Origin: Phycisphaerales bacterium UBA2421
Lineage (GTDB): Bacteria > Planctomycetota > Phycisphaerae > Tepidisphaerales > Tepidisphaeraceae
DNA: 34,652 bases
Direction: 5' to 3'
NCBI GenBank assembly: GCA_002343075.1
Contig: DDRH01000009.1
Span: forward strand, 1 to 34,652
Position numbers and translations under genes: made by a program. This document shows positions 8,678 through 17,556 of the stretch, in pieces; within the stretch, counting starts at the first letter, position 1; each line of letters begins with the position of its first letter. Under the pieces are notes generated by a model that was not told the origin of the DNA, searched no databases, and worked only from the letters and a program-made list of their open reading frames with translations.

Positions 8678-9427
8678 ATGCGCGATGATGTCTATGAAGA
8701 AATGTTTCGCATTGAAGACACGCATTGGTGGTATGTCTCCAAGCAGCGGATCGTGTCAGAGTTGATTTCCCGCTACGCATCGCCCACCGGTCAGAACGGC
8801 GCGCCCCGGCGGCTGCGCATTGCTGACCTGGGGTGCGGGTGCGGGGCGATGTTGAATAAGCTGAAGGCCGCGCACGATGTCGTCGGCGTCGATCCTTCCC
8901 CGCTGGCGATTGAGTTTAGCGCCCGTCGGGGCATTGTGGTTCAAAAGGGGAGCTTTCCGAATGAGATTCCGCTCGCAGCAGGTGAGTACGATGTTGTGAT
9001 GATGCTCGATGTCATCGAGCATCTGCAGGATGACTACGCCGGCGTGAAGACGGCGGGGCGGCTGCTCGACGCGGGCGGGATCATGGTGATCACGGTGCCG
9101 GCGTATCAGTGGCTATGGAGCGATTGGGATGAGCTGCACCATCACTTCCGCCGGTATAACCGGAAGATGTTGCGTGATGTGGTGGCGAGCAACGGGCTTG
9201 ATATCGAGCTATTGAGCTACGCGAATACGACGCTCTTCCCGCTGGCCGCTGCGGCGCGGGGGGTGCATAATCTGCGGAAGAAAAAGATCGAGTCGGCGGA
9301 CATGAAGGTCCCGCCGGGGCCGGTGAATGCCCTGTTTCGGGGCATCTACAGCTTCGAGCGCCATCTGCTTGGGAGATTGCCGATGCCGTTTGGTTTGAGC
9401 GTGGTCGGTGTTGCGCGGAAGCGCTGA
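8678..9427 (+). CDS. Class I SAM-dependent methyltransferase
   Basis: 249 residues. Motif I is ADLGCGCGAML, followed by VVGVDPSP (acidic ribose-binding residue), then YDVVMMLDVIEHLQDD (motif III/IV region with the D-V-I-E-H-L signature) and GGIMVITVPAYQWLWS. This is the Methyltransf_23/11 pattern. The N-terminal EEMFRIEDTHWWYVSKQRI matches small methyltransferases found in surface-polysaccharide loci. The C-terminal part contains a hydrophobic stretch, possibly membrane-associated. It sits 17 bp after the GT39-like gene, so a role in modifying a lipid-linked sugar or surface glycan is likely but inferred. The substrate is unknown. Confidence 0.85.
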   Translation: MRDDVYEEMFRIEDTHWWYVSKQRIVSELISRYASPTGQNGAPRRLRIADLGCGCGAMLNKLKAAHDVVGVDPSPLAIEFSARRGIVVQKGSFPNEIPLAAGEYDVVMMLDVIEHLQDDYAGVKTAGRLLDAGGIMVITVPAYQWLWSDWDELHHHFRRYNRKMLRDVVASNGLDIELLSYANTTLFPLAAAARGVHNLRKKKIESADMKVPPGPVNALFRGIYSFERHLLGRLPMPFGLSVVGVARKR

Positions 9428-9578
9428 CCAGCCACCCCAACAGTGATCTTCACCTCATTTCCTCCCTTCGCGTTTGTACGAAGCTGAGATTTAGTGGCAT
9501 TTTTGTTGTGGCATTGCCGGCTTGCAGCGGTTATTTTTGCAGGCCCTCGGCCAGTTCTGATCGTTCTAGGAGAAGTGC

Positions 9579-12194
9579 ATGCGCAACGCGTCTTACCCCG
9601 TCCAACAACTTGAGCCTCGTCGTCTTCTGGCGACGCTTCCGAGTGGGTTTGTTGAGCAGACAATCGCCAATCTGGCTGACCAGCCAACATCGCAGATTTT
9701 TGCACCCGATGGCAGGCTGTTTGTTGCACTCGAAGGGACCAATGACACCTCCGGCCCCGCTCAGGTGCGCGTCATCAAGAACAATGCACTGCTCGCCACC
9801 CCGCTGCTCACTGTCACGACGCAATCATTCTTTGAGCGCGGGCTGCTCGGAATCACGCTGCATCCGAACTTCAGTTCCAACGGCCATGTGTACGTCTATT
9901 ACACTTTGCCGAGCACATCGGTCACGCATCGAGTCGAGCGATGGACCGTCCCTTCCGGCACCGATGTCGCCGACCCCGCCAGTCGTGTAACCATTTTTGA
10001 TATCTCGACCCCCGCCGGCCAAGGCTCGGCGGGCAACCACAACGGGGGGGCGATGGGCTTCGGGCCCGACGGCAAGCTTTACATTGCTGTCGGTGACAAT
10101 GCCGTTGCCTCCAATTCGCAGACGCTTGGCAATCTGTTTGGCAAGATGCTTCGGATTAACGACGACGGCACGATTCCCGCAGACAATCCGTTCTTGGCGC
10201 AGACGACGGGTGTCAACCAGGCTATCTGGGCGTTGGGCCTGCGCAACCCGTTCACGTTTACATTCCAGCCGGGCACCGGGCGGCTGTTTATCAACGATGT
10301 CGGCTCGTCAGGTTCGGGGCGGCGCGAGGAAGTGAACGATGGCTTTGCTGGTTCCAACTACGGCTGGCCGAATATCGAGGGTTTCCGGGTGGCCCAGCCG
10401 CTGCCGAGCATTGGCACCTACCGCGATCCAGTTCATGCTTACAGCGATGGTGTCGCCATCACCGGCGGGGCTTTTTACAACCCCGTCACGCCGATGTTTC
10501 CTGCCAGTTTCATCGGGCGATACTTCTACGGCGACTATGTGAGTGGGTTTTTCCGTACACTCAATCCGGCAGCCACCGCGCCCCTGACGGCAACGGCATT
10601 CGGCACCGGCGCGAGCGGGCCGGTCGATTTTGATGTCTCGCCGGTCGATGGGTCGCTCTATTACATCGAGTATGCCAGCCGCAATCTGAAGCGGATTTTC
10701 GTCAATACCGCGCTGCTCCCCGTGATTCAGGATCAGCCCGATTCAAAGACGGTATCGCTGGATGAACCTGCGACATTTGAAGTGGAAGCTGCCGGCGCAG
10801 GGCTGAGCTATCGGTGGCAGAAAAACAATGTCGACATTCCCGGCGCCATCGGCACGTCATACACCGTCGACCCGCCGTTGCTTTCAGATAGCGGCTCGGT
10901 TTACCGTGTGATTGTAACCAACGCCAGCGGTTCGGTCGCCTCGGTCGGGGCGACGCTCACCGTGCTCAACAACTTCCGTCCGACCGCCAACATCACCGCA
11001 CCTTCCACCGGCGGGACGTTTGTGGTCGGGCAGACCATCAACTTCAGCGGAACCGCAGACGATGCGGAGGACGGCGTGTTGCCCCCCAGCGCCTATAGCT
11101 GGGAAGTGCGCTACACCACCGGTGCCGTCACGCGGCCCCCGATTTTGCAGACATCCGGCGTGACCAGCGGGCAGTTCGTCACTGAAGTCACCCCCGCGCA
11201 TCGCGGGATTGATGTCACTTACGAAGTCGTTCTCACTGTGACCGATAGCGCCGGCACCATGCGAACCGTGGTCAACACGCTCACGCCAATCGTCTCGACG
11301 GCCACGCTGGCGACCAACGTGCCCGGATTGAGTGTGAAATGGGACGGAACGATTTTCCCCGCCAATTTCAACTTTGACAGCATCGTGGGCAGGGAGTGGT
11401 CTATCGGAGTCGATTCACCGCAGGTCGTTGCCGGGCAAACCTACGAATTCTTAAGCTGGTCTGACGGCGGGGCGGTGACGCATGACATTACGGTCCAGCC
11501 GACCAACACGACCTACACGGCATCCTTCCTCGACGTGACCAATCCGGAAATTACCGGCACAACGTTCGATTACACGCTTCCCGCGCCGGCGGCACCGCAT
11601 TCGGTCGCGATCGATTTTTCGGAGAACGTCGGCCCGAGCATTGCTGCGGGTGATCTGATTGTGACCAACACGACCACCAATACCGTCATCGATGTCAACG
11701 ATATCGCCGTCGCCTACAACCCGGCAACGAATCGGGCGCAGTTCACATTCCCCGGCCTGCCCGGCGGGCAGCTGCCGCGCGGCAACTACTCGGCGGTGTT
11801 TGCCAGTGGTAACGCGGAAGACGCCTTTGGGAACACGGTGCGCGGCGAAACGACCGTGTCGTTCTTTGTGCTCCCCGGCGATGCGAATCACAGCCGAACG
11901 GTCGATCTGAACGACTTCACCGCGCTGGCCGCATCTTTCGGATTGCCCGGCAGGGTCTTCTCGAATGGCGACTTCAACTACGACGGTTTGGTGAACCTGG
12001 ATGATTTCACGGTGCTGGCAGTTGCGTTTGGCGATTCCCTGCCCGCGGCCCGGCAGGGTCGAGTTGCCGCCGACGATGGCACCACCAACGTCTTGGTGGC
12101 TGGGAAGCAGAGTCTTGAGGCAAAAGAATGGAGTGCCCCAGAACGCGCCGCATTCGCCGATATTTTCAGGGATGAACACGGAAAAATCATTTAG
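9579..12194 (+). CDS. LEPR-XLL protein 1: sugar-dehydrogenase-like beta-propeller, Ig domains, dockerin
   Basis: 871 residues; AGGAGA lies seven bases before the ATG. LEPRRLL is at residues 11-17 and no hydrophobic signal helix follows. Residues about 25-370 form a glucose/sorbosone dehydrogenase-type beta-propeller: GLLGITLHPNF, NHNGGAMGFGPDGKLYIAVG, LRNPFTF and SNYGWPNIEG. The His of NHNGG and Arg of LRNP fall where soluble PQQ glucose dehydrogenase has active-site and cofactor residues. Then come an Ig-like domain (about 385-462, YRWQKNN), a PKD-like domain and a repeat with SWSDGGAVTH. An Ig-like domain of the shared C-terminal type and a dockerin pair at 767-818 follow, ending in a tail of about 50 residues. 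Secreted aldose oxidation with PQQ is inferred from the family. The gene has 151 bp of its own upstream space and starts the seven-gene cluster. Confidence 0.85.
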   Translation: MRNASYPVQQLEPRRLLATLPSGFVEQTIANLADQPTSQIFAPDGRLFVALEGTNDTSGPAQVRVIKNNALLATPLLTVTTQSFFERGLLGITLHPNFSSNGHVYVYYTLPSTSVTHRVERWTVPSGTDVADPASRVTIFDISTPAGQGSAGNHNGGAMGFGPDGKLYIAVGDNAVASNSQTLGNLFGKMLRINDDGTIPADNPFLAQTTGVNQAIWALGLRNPFTFTFQPGTGRLFINDVGSSGSGRREEVNDGFAGSNYGWPNIEGFRVAQPLPSIGTYRDPVHAYSDGVAITGGAFYNPVTPMFPASFIGRYFYGDYVSGFFRTLNPAATAPLTATAFGTGASGPVDFDVSPVDGSLYYIEYASRNLKRIFVNTALLPVIQDQPDSKTVSLDEPATFEVEAAGAGLSYRWQKNNVDIPGAIGTSYTVDPPLLSDSGSVYRVIVTNASGSVASVGATLTVLNNFRPTANITAPSTGGTFVVGQTINFSGTADDAEDGVLPPSAYSWEVRYTTGAVTRPPILQTSGVTSGQFVTEVTPAHRGIDVTYEVVLTVTDSAGTMRTVVNTLTPIVSTATLATNVPGLSVKWDGTIFPANFNFDSIVGREWSIGVDSPQVVAGQTYEFLSWSDGGAVTHDITVQPTNTTYTASFLDVTNPEITGTTFDYTLPAPAAPHSVAIDFSENVGPSIAAGDLIVTNTTTNTVIDVNDIAVAYNPATNRAQFTFPGLPGGQLPRGNYSAVFASGNAEDAFGNTVRGETTVSFFVLPGDANHSRTVDLNDFTALAASFGLPGRVFSNGDFNYDGLVNLDDFTVLAVAFGDSLPAARQGRVAADDGTTNVLVAGKQSLEAKEWSAPERAAFADIFRDEHGKII

Positions 12195-12317
12195 CACCCT
12201 GCGGTCTAATGCGGCAGTTTTGGATTGACAGAATCGGGCCTGCAAGGGCATGATGCAGCGAATTCGTGGAAGTTTGGACATTTCAGATGTGATCAACCAC
12301 TTCGGGAGAATCTGGTA

Positions 12318-14816
12318 ATGCGTTCTAAGTCTAGTAATGAGCGTCGTTTACGTTTTGGGGAATCTGTCCGGGCTGCTTTGCTTGAGAATTTGGAGTATCG
12401 CCGCTTTCTGCACGCGGGCCACGATCACTCGTTGGCCGATGATGGGCACGACCACGAACAAGTGCTCGGCCTCGATCACATAAGCCTGACCGAGTTCCTG
12501 CGCGAGAATCCGCAGTTGGCTGGCTCCGATATTTGGGCCACCACAACCTTCAACCCCACCAACAGCCCCAACTCTGCCGACTGGCTCTATGACCCTCATG
12601 TGATTGAAGACGATCGGCCTGTAAGCCCGGCGCCCGAAGCCCCAACCACTTCCGCTGGCCCCGAAGCGCTGCAACTGCCCGACTTGGTTCCCCTGACCGG
12701 CGGGGGGTTCCTCAGCCCGTTCGTCGACAAGACCGAGATTCCCGGCCACAACCTCCTTCGATTTTCAACCGCTATCGGAAATCAGGGCACCGGGCCGGCG
12801 ATTCTCCGCAGCAACCGCACGGGCGTGCCACCCGTGAGTTCCGGGCTGACTTCGTGGAGCAACCCCGATGGGACTCAGAATGTGCTGCAGGAGATCTACG
12901 ACTACAACGGCTCCAGCTTCACTTTCAACAACTACCGCCTTGCAGGGCGCATGGTGTTTCACTCGGCTCACAACCACTTTCACCTTGAAGGCTACGCCAA
13001 CTACCGCGTGCTGACGAACGTGGGTGGCCAGCCAGGCCCGGTCGCCATCCGCAGCGGGTTTGATAACGCCCCTGCGGTGGGTGATAAGGTCGGGTTCTGC
13101 CTGGTCAATATCAACAACAGCTTTACAATGACCAACGGGCAGTCTTCCACGACGCTGCAGGGTTATGACCCGTTCGGGTCACAGTCGTCGCCGTCGCAAA
13201 ACGGCCAGCCGCAAACTACCTGCGGCTTTCTGCAGGGCATTCACGTTGGCCATGCCGACGTCTATTCCAGCTTTTATGACGGCCAGTGGGTCGATGTAAC
13301 GGGCGTGCCGAACGGAAACTATTTCCTCGAAGTCACCCTCGATGCACTGGATGTGATTCAGGAAAGTGACGAAACCAACAACACGGTTGTGGTTCCGTTT
13401 GTCCTCAATACCACCGCAGGCACGGGCGGCACGATTCAGCCCGACCAATACGAGCCCAACAACTCTTTTGCGGAAGCGACGGATCTCGGTGTGCAAGGCG
13501 TGGAAACGCGCTCCGGCAACACCATTCACATCACCGGGGAAGCAGACTATTACCGGTTTGTTGCCGCGAGCAATGCGCCGGGCAATGTCCGGCTGATCAT
13601 CGCCGATCGCGATGTCAACCTGGCCCTGTTTGACTCGTCGTTCAACCTCATCGGCCAGTCATCGTCGCCCGCCACGGGCACCAGCGGTTCGCCGGTCACT
13701 GAGCAAATCAACTTCACGCCTGTCGCTGGCGAGACTTACTACATCCGCGCCACGGGCTTTGGCAGCGACCTCAACCCGCAGACCAGCGGTGTCAGCAGCA
13801 ACTACGCGGTGGCGATCAATATCCTGCCGACAGTCACCGGTGCCACCGCCATCGCCAATGCCGCGGAACAAGGCAACGTGTTTGGCCGGATCGATCTCGC
13901 CCGCAATGGCCCGGTTTCCGGCGGCCTCAATGTCAACATCACGGTCGGCGGAACGGCCACGCGCGGTGTGGACTATGAGATTTATCATGACGAAGTGCTG
14001 ATCACCGGTAACGTGATTTCGATCGGTGCCGAAGCGTCGGGTGCCCAGTTGCAGATTCGCCCGCTGACTGATGCGCTGGTGGAGACCAATGAAACAGTGA
14101 CCGTCGCCGTCGCGCCAGGTACGGGCGTCTACGTCGTCGGCGGCACCACGGGCGGCACGGTGACGATCGCCGACGTTCCGCCGGCCGTGCTGGGCCAGGC
14201 ATTCAACTTTGAGACCGGCCACTCGGTCTCCTTCAATTTCTCGCTCGATGTGTCGGCCAGTCTCGCCGCGGGCGACCTTGTCGTGCTCGATTCTCAGAAT
14301 CAGCCCGTGTCGGTGACCTCACTCAATTACGTTCCGGCGGGCAATCAGGCTCAGTTCGGGTTCGCGTCGTTGCTGCCCGACGGCCGATACACCGCCACGC
14401 TGAGCGCCGCCGCCGTGACGCACGCGCTTGGCGCGCCGCTATCGGCGGATGCCGTCGTGCCGTTCTTCGTACTCGCCGGCGATGCCACACGCGACGAATC
14501 GGTCAACCTCGACGACTTCACCGCGTTGGCTTCCAACTTTGGCCAGACCGGGCGGGTCTTCAGCCAGGGCGATTTTGATTACAACGGCAATGTCAACCTT
14601 GACGACTTCACCATCCTCGCCACCCAGTTTGGCACGACCCTCCCCGCGGGCCGTTTCGCTGCGGTTCGGCCAGTGGGTGAAGGTGCGTCGCCGGTGTTGT
14701 CGTCGAGCGTGACGGCGACCGGGACGGCGCGCACCTCGGCCTTTAGCTCCTCGGTTGCCATCAGCCGCATTTTTGATGAACTTGAAGACCGCGCCCTCGC
14801 CAGCCAACCGGCTTAG
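12318..14816 (+). CDS. LEPR-XLL protein 2: lysyl oxidase with PPC, Calx-beta, Ig and dockerin domains
   Basis: 832 residues from the ATG at 12318, which has GGGAGAA at proper distance; a TTG 93 bases earlier is rejected. LEYRRFL is the N-terminal motif, followed by a His/Asp-rich segment (HAGHDHS). The lysyl oxidase domain covers about residues 115-360: copper site H218-x-H220-x-H222 (HNHFH), Lys257 in GDKVGFC and Tyr316 in DVYSSFYDGQW. These match the human LOX copper histidines and the Lys320/Tyr355 pair that forms lysine tyrosylquinone. The ESDETNN motif after it is also LOX-like. Next are a pre-peptidase C-terminal domain (about 375-500), a Calx-beta domain (GGTATRGVDYEIY), an Ig-like domain and a dockerin pair from residue 721. 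Expected role: oxidative deamination of lysine and crosslinking of extracellular protein. Confidence 0.88.
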   Translation: MRSKSSNERRLRFGESVRAALLENLEYRRFLHAGHDHSLADDGHDHEQVLGLDHISLTEFLRENPQLAGSDIWATTTFNPTNSPNSADWLYDPHVIEDDRPVSPAPEAPTTSAGPEALQLPDLVPLTGGGFLSPFVDKTEIPGHNLLRFSTAIGNQGTGPAILRSNRTGVPPVSSGLTSWSNPDGTQNVLQEIYDYNGSSFTFNNYRLAGRMVFHSAHNHFHLEGYANYRVLTNVGGQPGPVAIRSGFDNAPAVGDKVGFCLVNINNSFTMTNGQSSTTLQGYDPFGSQSSPSQNGQPQTTCGFLQGIHVGHADVYSSFYDGQWVDVTGVPNGNYFLEVTLDALDVIQESDETNNTVVVPFVLNTTAGTGGTIQPDQYEPNNSFAEATDLGVQGVETRSGNTIHITGEADYYRFVAASNAPGNVRLIIADRDVNLALFDSSFNLIGQSSSPATGTSGSPVTEQINFTPVAGETYYIRATGFGSDLNPQTSGVSSNYAVAINILPTVTGATAIANAAEQGNVFGRIDLARNGPVSGGLNVNITVGGTATRGVDYEIYHDEVLITGNVISIGAEASGAQLQIRPLTDALVETNETVTVAVAPGTGVYVVGGTTGGTVTIADVPPAVLGQAFNFETGHSVSFNFSLDVSASLAAGDLVVLDSQNQPVSVTSLNYVPAGNQAQFGFASLLPDGRYTATLSAAAVTHALGAPLSADAVVPFFVLAGDATRDESVNLDDFTALASNFGQTGRVFSQGDFDYNGNVNLDDFTILATQFGTTLPAGRFAAVRPVGEGASPVLSSSVTATGTARTSAFSSSVAISRIFDELEDRALASQPA

Positions 14817-14842
14817 GCGTTGCGCGGTGGGGTACTGATTTC

Positions 14843-14877
14843 GCCCGTCGGCCTTTCCGGGCCGGCGGGCTTGTTTT
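14843..14877 (+). terminator. Rho-independent terminator after first lysyl oxidase gene
   Basis: The arms GCCCGTCGGCC and GGCCGGCGGGC (11 bp with one G-U pair) are separated by a six-base loop and followed by TTGTTTT. It lies 27 bp after the stop codon. It implies that the second lysyl oxidase gene, 75 bp further on, has its own promoter or depends on read-through. Confidence 0.8.
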
Positions 14878-14951
14878 GCCTGCGGAACCCGCACAAACCG
14901 GGTCGCGGGCGATCCGCCGTGAACCGGCGATGTTTTTGGAGAAAGCACATC

Positions 14952-17333
14952 ATGCCATCGTTCGTTCGTTCGCATCGTACTTCGGTTGAAACCCTCGAAG
15001 CCCGTCGTCTTTTTCACGCCGCAATCTATCACGCACTCTCGCCCGACCTCGCCGCGCCGGCCGATGGCGACACGCACATTCCTGCAACGCAGTTGCTGCG
15101 AGTCTTCCCGCAGTTGGCCGGGCGCGATCTGTGGGATTCTTCGTCATTCAACCCCACGAACAGCAACGATCCGGGTGATTACCTTTACGATCCACATTTC
15201 ATCGAAGACGACCGCCCGGCGGCCGAGCAGGTAGGCGACAACCCTGACGTGACCGGACCGAGCGTGCTCGTCGACGCGTTGCCCGATTTTGTTCCGTTGA
15301 GCAGTTGGACGAGCGGCTCATTTAGCCCGTTTGTTGACACCACCGAGAACCCCGGCCGGGTGTTGGTGAAGTTTGCCAACGCCATCGGCAACCAGGGTGC
15401 CGGGCCTGCATCGCTTTACTCCCAGAGCAGTGGCACCCCGCCGGCAGGCAGCGGCATCAGCAGTTGGATCAACGCCGACGGCACGCAGAATGTGCTACAG
15501 CGCATTTATTCCTGGAACGGCAGCAGTTTCACCTTCAGCCGCTACGCTCCCGGCGGGCGGTTTATTTATCATCCGGCACACAGCCACTTCCACATGGAAG
15601 GCTATGCCGAATATCGACTGGTGCAAAACGTCGGCGGGCAGCCCGGCGCTCAGGTATTCCGAAATGACGGTACCGAAGCCATCGGCGAAAAAGTCGGCTT
15701 CTGCCTGATTAACGTCAGCACATTCACCACCTCCGGCGGGCAGTCGAGCACCTCGCTGCCGGGCTACAATGCCACCGGGCAGCCCAGCCCGGGTTGCGGG
15801 TTTCAGCAGGGAGTCAGCGTCGGCCGCGCCGATGTGTACGGCAGCGGGTATGACGGGCAATGGATCGATGTGACCGGCGTGCCGAACGGCAGCTATTTCA
15901 TCTCGGTCACCGTTGATGCCGCCAACGCAGTTGAAGAGTCGGATGAAACCAATAACACGATGTATGTGCCGTTCACGTTGAACGTCAATCCCCCTACGGG
16001 TGGTATCCCGCTTGACCGATTCGACCAGGCCTCGAACGGCGGGCCAAACAACACGTTTGCCACCGCGACCGATCTGGGCGAACTCGGCGTGGCCACCGAG
16101 GCCGGCCTCACTGCTCACGCCGGCGTCGACTTTGACTATTTCCGCTTCACCGCCACATCGAGCGGGCTTTACAACGTCCAGTTGGCCTTCACCAACGGCA
16201 ACATGGATCTCTACGTCTACGACTCCAATCAAAACCTGCTCGAACAGTCGACCGATCCGGGGGTCTCCTCCGGAAGTCAGCTGCTCGAAACCGCGCCCGT
16301 GAACTTCGTTGCGGGCCAGACTTATTATGTCCTTGCCCGTGGCGGGCTTATCTCGGGCGCGAGCGGCGGGGGGATGAGCAACAACTACTCGCTCCGCACC
16401 TTTATCTTGCCGACCGTTACGCCGGCCACTTCCAGTGCTTCGGCCAGCGAAGTCGGTCTGCAATCGGGCATGGTTCGGGTCAGCCGCAACGGGCCAGACT
16501 CGTCGCCCGTTAATGTTCCATTTACCGTCGGCGGTACCGCGACCCGGGGCGTCGACTACCACCTCTATCACGACGATGTGCTGCTGCCCGTGGGCGTGAA
16601 CCAGGTTGCCATCAGCACCGACACGATGGCCGCGGATATCGAAGTGCGACCCATCGCCGACAATCTGGTTGAGGCATCGGAAACGGTCATCATCACGGTG
16701 CAGTCGAACAGCGCCTACGTGCTCGGCCCCGGCGGTGCCCAGACTGTCGTCATCGCAGACACGCCCCCGGCAGTCACGGGTTCCGGGTTCCATTTCCAAA
16801 CGCTGCCCCTGGCCGTTGAGTTTGATTTTACCCTTGATGTCGGTGCGTCACTTGATACAGGTGATCTAACGATCGCCCGAACCTCCGGCGGCGGGCGCGT
16901 GGATGTCGCCAGCGTCGCCTACGTCTCGGGGAACAATCGTGCACGATTCACGATTGACGGGGTGCTGCCGGACGGCCGATACACAGCGGCCCTCGCTCCC
17001 GAGGGCGTCACTCATTCGCAAGGTCTGGCGTTGACAGCGCCGACGGTGCTCGAGTTCTTCGTGCTCGCTGGCGATGCCACTCGCGATGCGCAGGTCAACC
17101 TCGATGACTTCACCGCATTGGCAAGTGCCTTTGGCGGGCCGGGAACGTTCTCGCAGGGCGACTTTGATTACAACGGTCAAGTCGAACTGGATGACTTCAC
17201 GCTGTTGGCGACCAAGTTTGGCGATTCGCTCCCGCAGGCGCGTGCGGCGTTTGCGCCGGTCGGTCTGACGGCGGCGACTTCGCCATTCTCGACCAAATTG
17301 GTTCGGACACTTGTTGGTGACTTGGAAATATAG
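14952..17333 (+). CDS. LEPR-XLL protein 3: second lysyl oxidase, PPC, Calx-beta, Ig and dockerin domains
   Basis: 793 residues from the ATG at 14952 (GGAG upstream). The N-terminal motif is LEARRLF. Domain order is identical to the preceding gene. The lysyl oxidase domain has copper ligands H210, H212 and H214 (HSHFH), Lys247 in GEKVGFC and Tyr296 in DVYGSGYDGQW, so both quinone-cofactor precursors are present. A PPC-type domain follows (FDYFRFTATSS), then Calx-beta (GGTATRGVDYHLY), an Ig-like domain and a dockerin pair from residue 707. The final tail is short and ends in LVRTLVGDLE. It is a tandem paralogue of the previous gene but clearly diverged (for example 'NPQLAGSDIWATTTFNPTNS' against 'FPQLAGRDLWDSSSFNPTNS'), so the duplication is not recent. 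It probably crosslinks or modifies lysine in extracellular protein. Confidence 0.88.
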   Translation: MPSFVRSHRTSVETLEARRLFHAAIYHALSPDLAAPADGDTHIPATQLLRVFPQLAGRDLWDSSSFNPTNSNDPGDYLYDPHFIEDDRPAAEQVGDNPDVTGPSVLVDALPDFVPLSSWTSGSFSPFVDTTENPGRVLVKFANAIGNQGAGPASLYSQSSGTPPAGSGISSWINADGTQNVLQRIYSWNGSSFTFSRYAPGGRFIYHPAHSHFHMEGYAEYRLVQNVGGQPGAQVFRNDGTEAIGEKVGFCLINVSTFTTSGGQSSTSLPGYNATGQPSPGCGFQQGVSVGRADVYGSGYDGQWIDVTGVPNGSYFISVTVDAANAVEESDETNNTMYVPFTLNVNPPTGGIPLDRFDQASNGGPNNTFATATDLGELGVATEAGLTAHAGVDFDYFRFTATSSGLYNVQLAFTNGNMDLYVYDSNQNLLEQSTDPGVSSGSQLLETAPVNFVAGQTYYVLARGGLISGASGGGMSNNYSLRTFILPTVTPATSSASASEVGLQSGMVRVSRNGPDSSPVNVPFTVGGTATRGVDYHLYHDDVLLPVGVNQVAISTDTMAADIEVRPIADNLVEASETVIITVQSNSAYVLGPGGAQTVVIADTPPAVTGSGFHFQTLPLAVEFDFTLDVGASLDTGDLTIARTSGGGRVDVASVAYVSGNNRARFTIDGVLPDGRYTAALAPEGVTHSQGLALTAPTVLEFFVLAGDATRDAQVNLDDFTALASAFGGPGTFSQGDFDYNGQVELDDFTLLATKFGDSLPQARAAFAPVGLTAATSPFSTKLVRTLVGDLEI

Positions 17334-17362
17334 GCAAATTGGAACGATTGCGGCCTTCAAAT

Positions 17363-17388
17363 CACCGGTTGCACGGGTGCAACCGGTG
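17363..17388 (+). terminator. Perfect hairpin after second lysyl oxidase gene
   Basis: CACCGGTTGCAC and GTGCAACCGGTG form a 12-bp perfect inverted repeat separated by two bases (effective loop larger), 29 bp after the stop codon. It is followed only by GTTTGCCC rather than a strong T run, so it could be a weak terminator or an mRNA 3'-end stabiliser. Confidence 0.55.
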
Positions 17389-17426
17389 GTTTGCCCTTGC
17401 GAACAACCATTTGCATGGGATTTTGG

Positions 17427-17455
17427 TTGCCGCAACACCTAATTGGTAATAAATT
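17427..17455 (+). promoter_or_regulatory. Possible sigma70-type promoter for the subtilase gene
   Basis: TTGCCG (17427-17432), a 17-bp spacer and TAAATT (17450-17455), each four of six consensus bases. The position is sensible: after the hairpin of the preceding gene and about 100 bp before the ATG of the subtilase gene. The evidence is weak because planctomycete promoter consensus is not well established and the region is AT-rich. Confidence 0.25.
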
Positions 17456-17474
17456 CGAAAATCTGCAACACCCC

Positions 17475-17498
17475 GGCGGTGGAACCGCTGTATTTTTT
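17475..17498 (+). promoter_or_regulatory. Short hairpin plus T6 in the subtilase leader (possible attenuator)
   Basis: GCGGT-GGA-ACCGC forms a five-bp stem (six with a G-U pair) followed two bases later by a run of six T. It lies about 60 bp before the start of the subtilase gene and inside the putative leader. It could terminate transcription early; the stem is short, so this is only a candidate. Confidence 0.25.
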
Positions 17499-17556
17499 GG
17501 ACAGTCTTTTGTATCGGTGCAGAATTCTGGTGTGGTGAATCGATTTGGAGGCGAGA

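Noticed and set aside
12225..12230. TTGACA before the first lysyl oxidase gene as a -35 box
   Set aside because: No acceptable -10 hexamer is found 16-18 bp downstream, so I do not call a promoter.
15495..16799. A 434-codon open frame opposite the second lysyl oxidase
   Set aside because: The sense strand carries intact catalytic motifs; the antisense product is Gly/Val/His-rich without a fold signature.
12318..17333. Recent duplication of the two lysyl oxidase genes
   Set aside because: Domain order is identical but the proteins differ at many positions outside the catalytic motifs, so the duplication is old.
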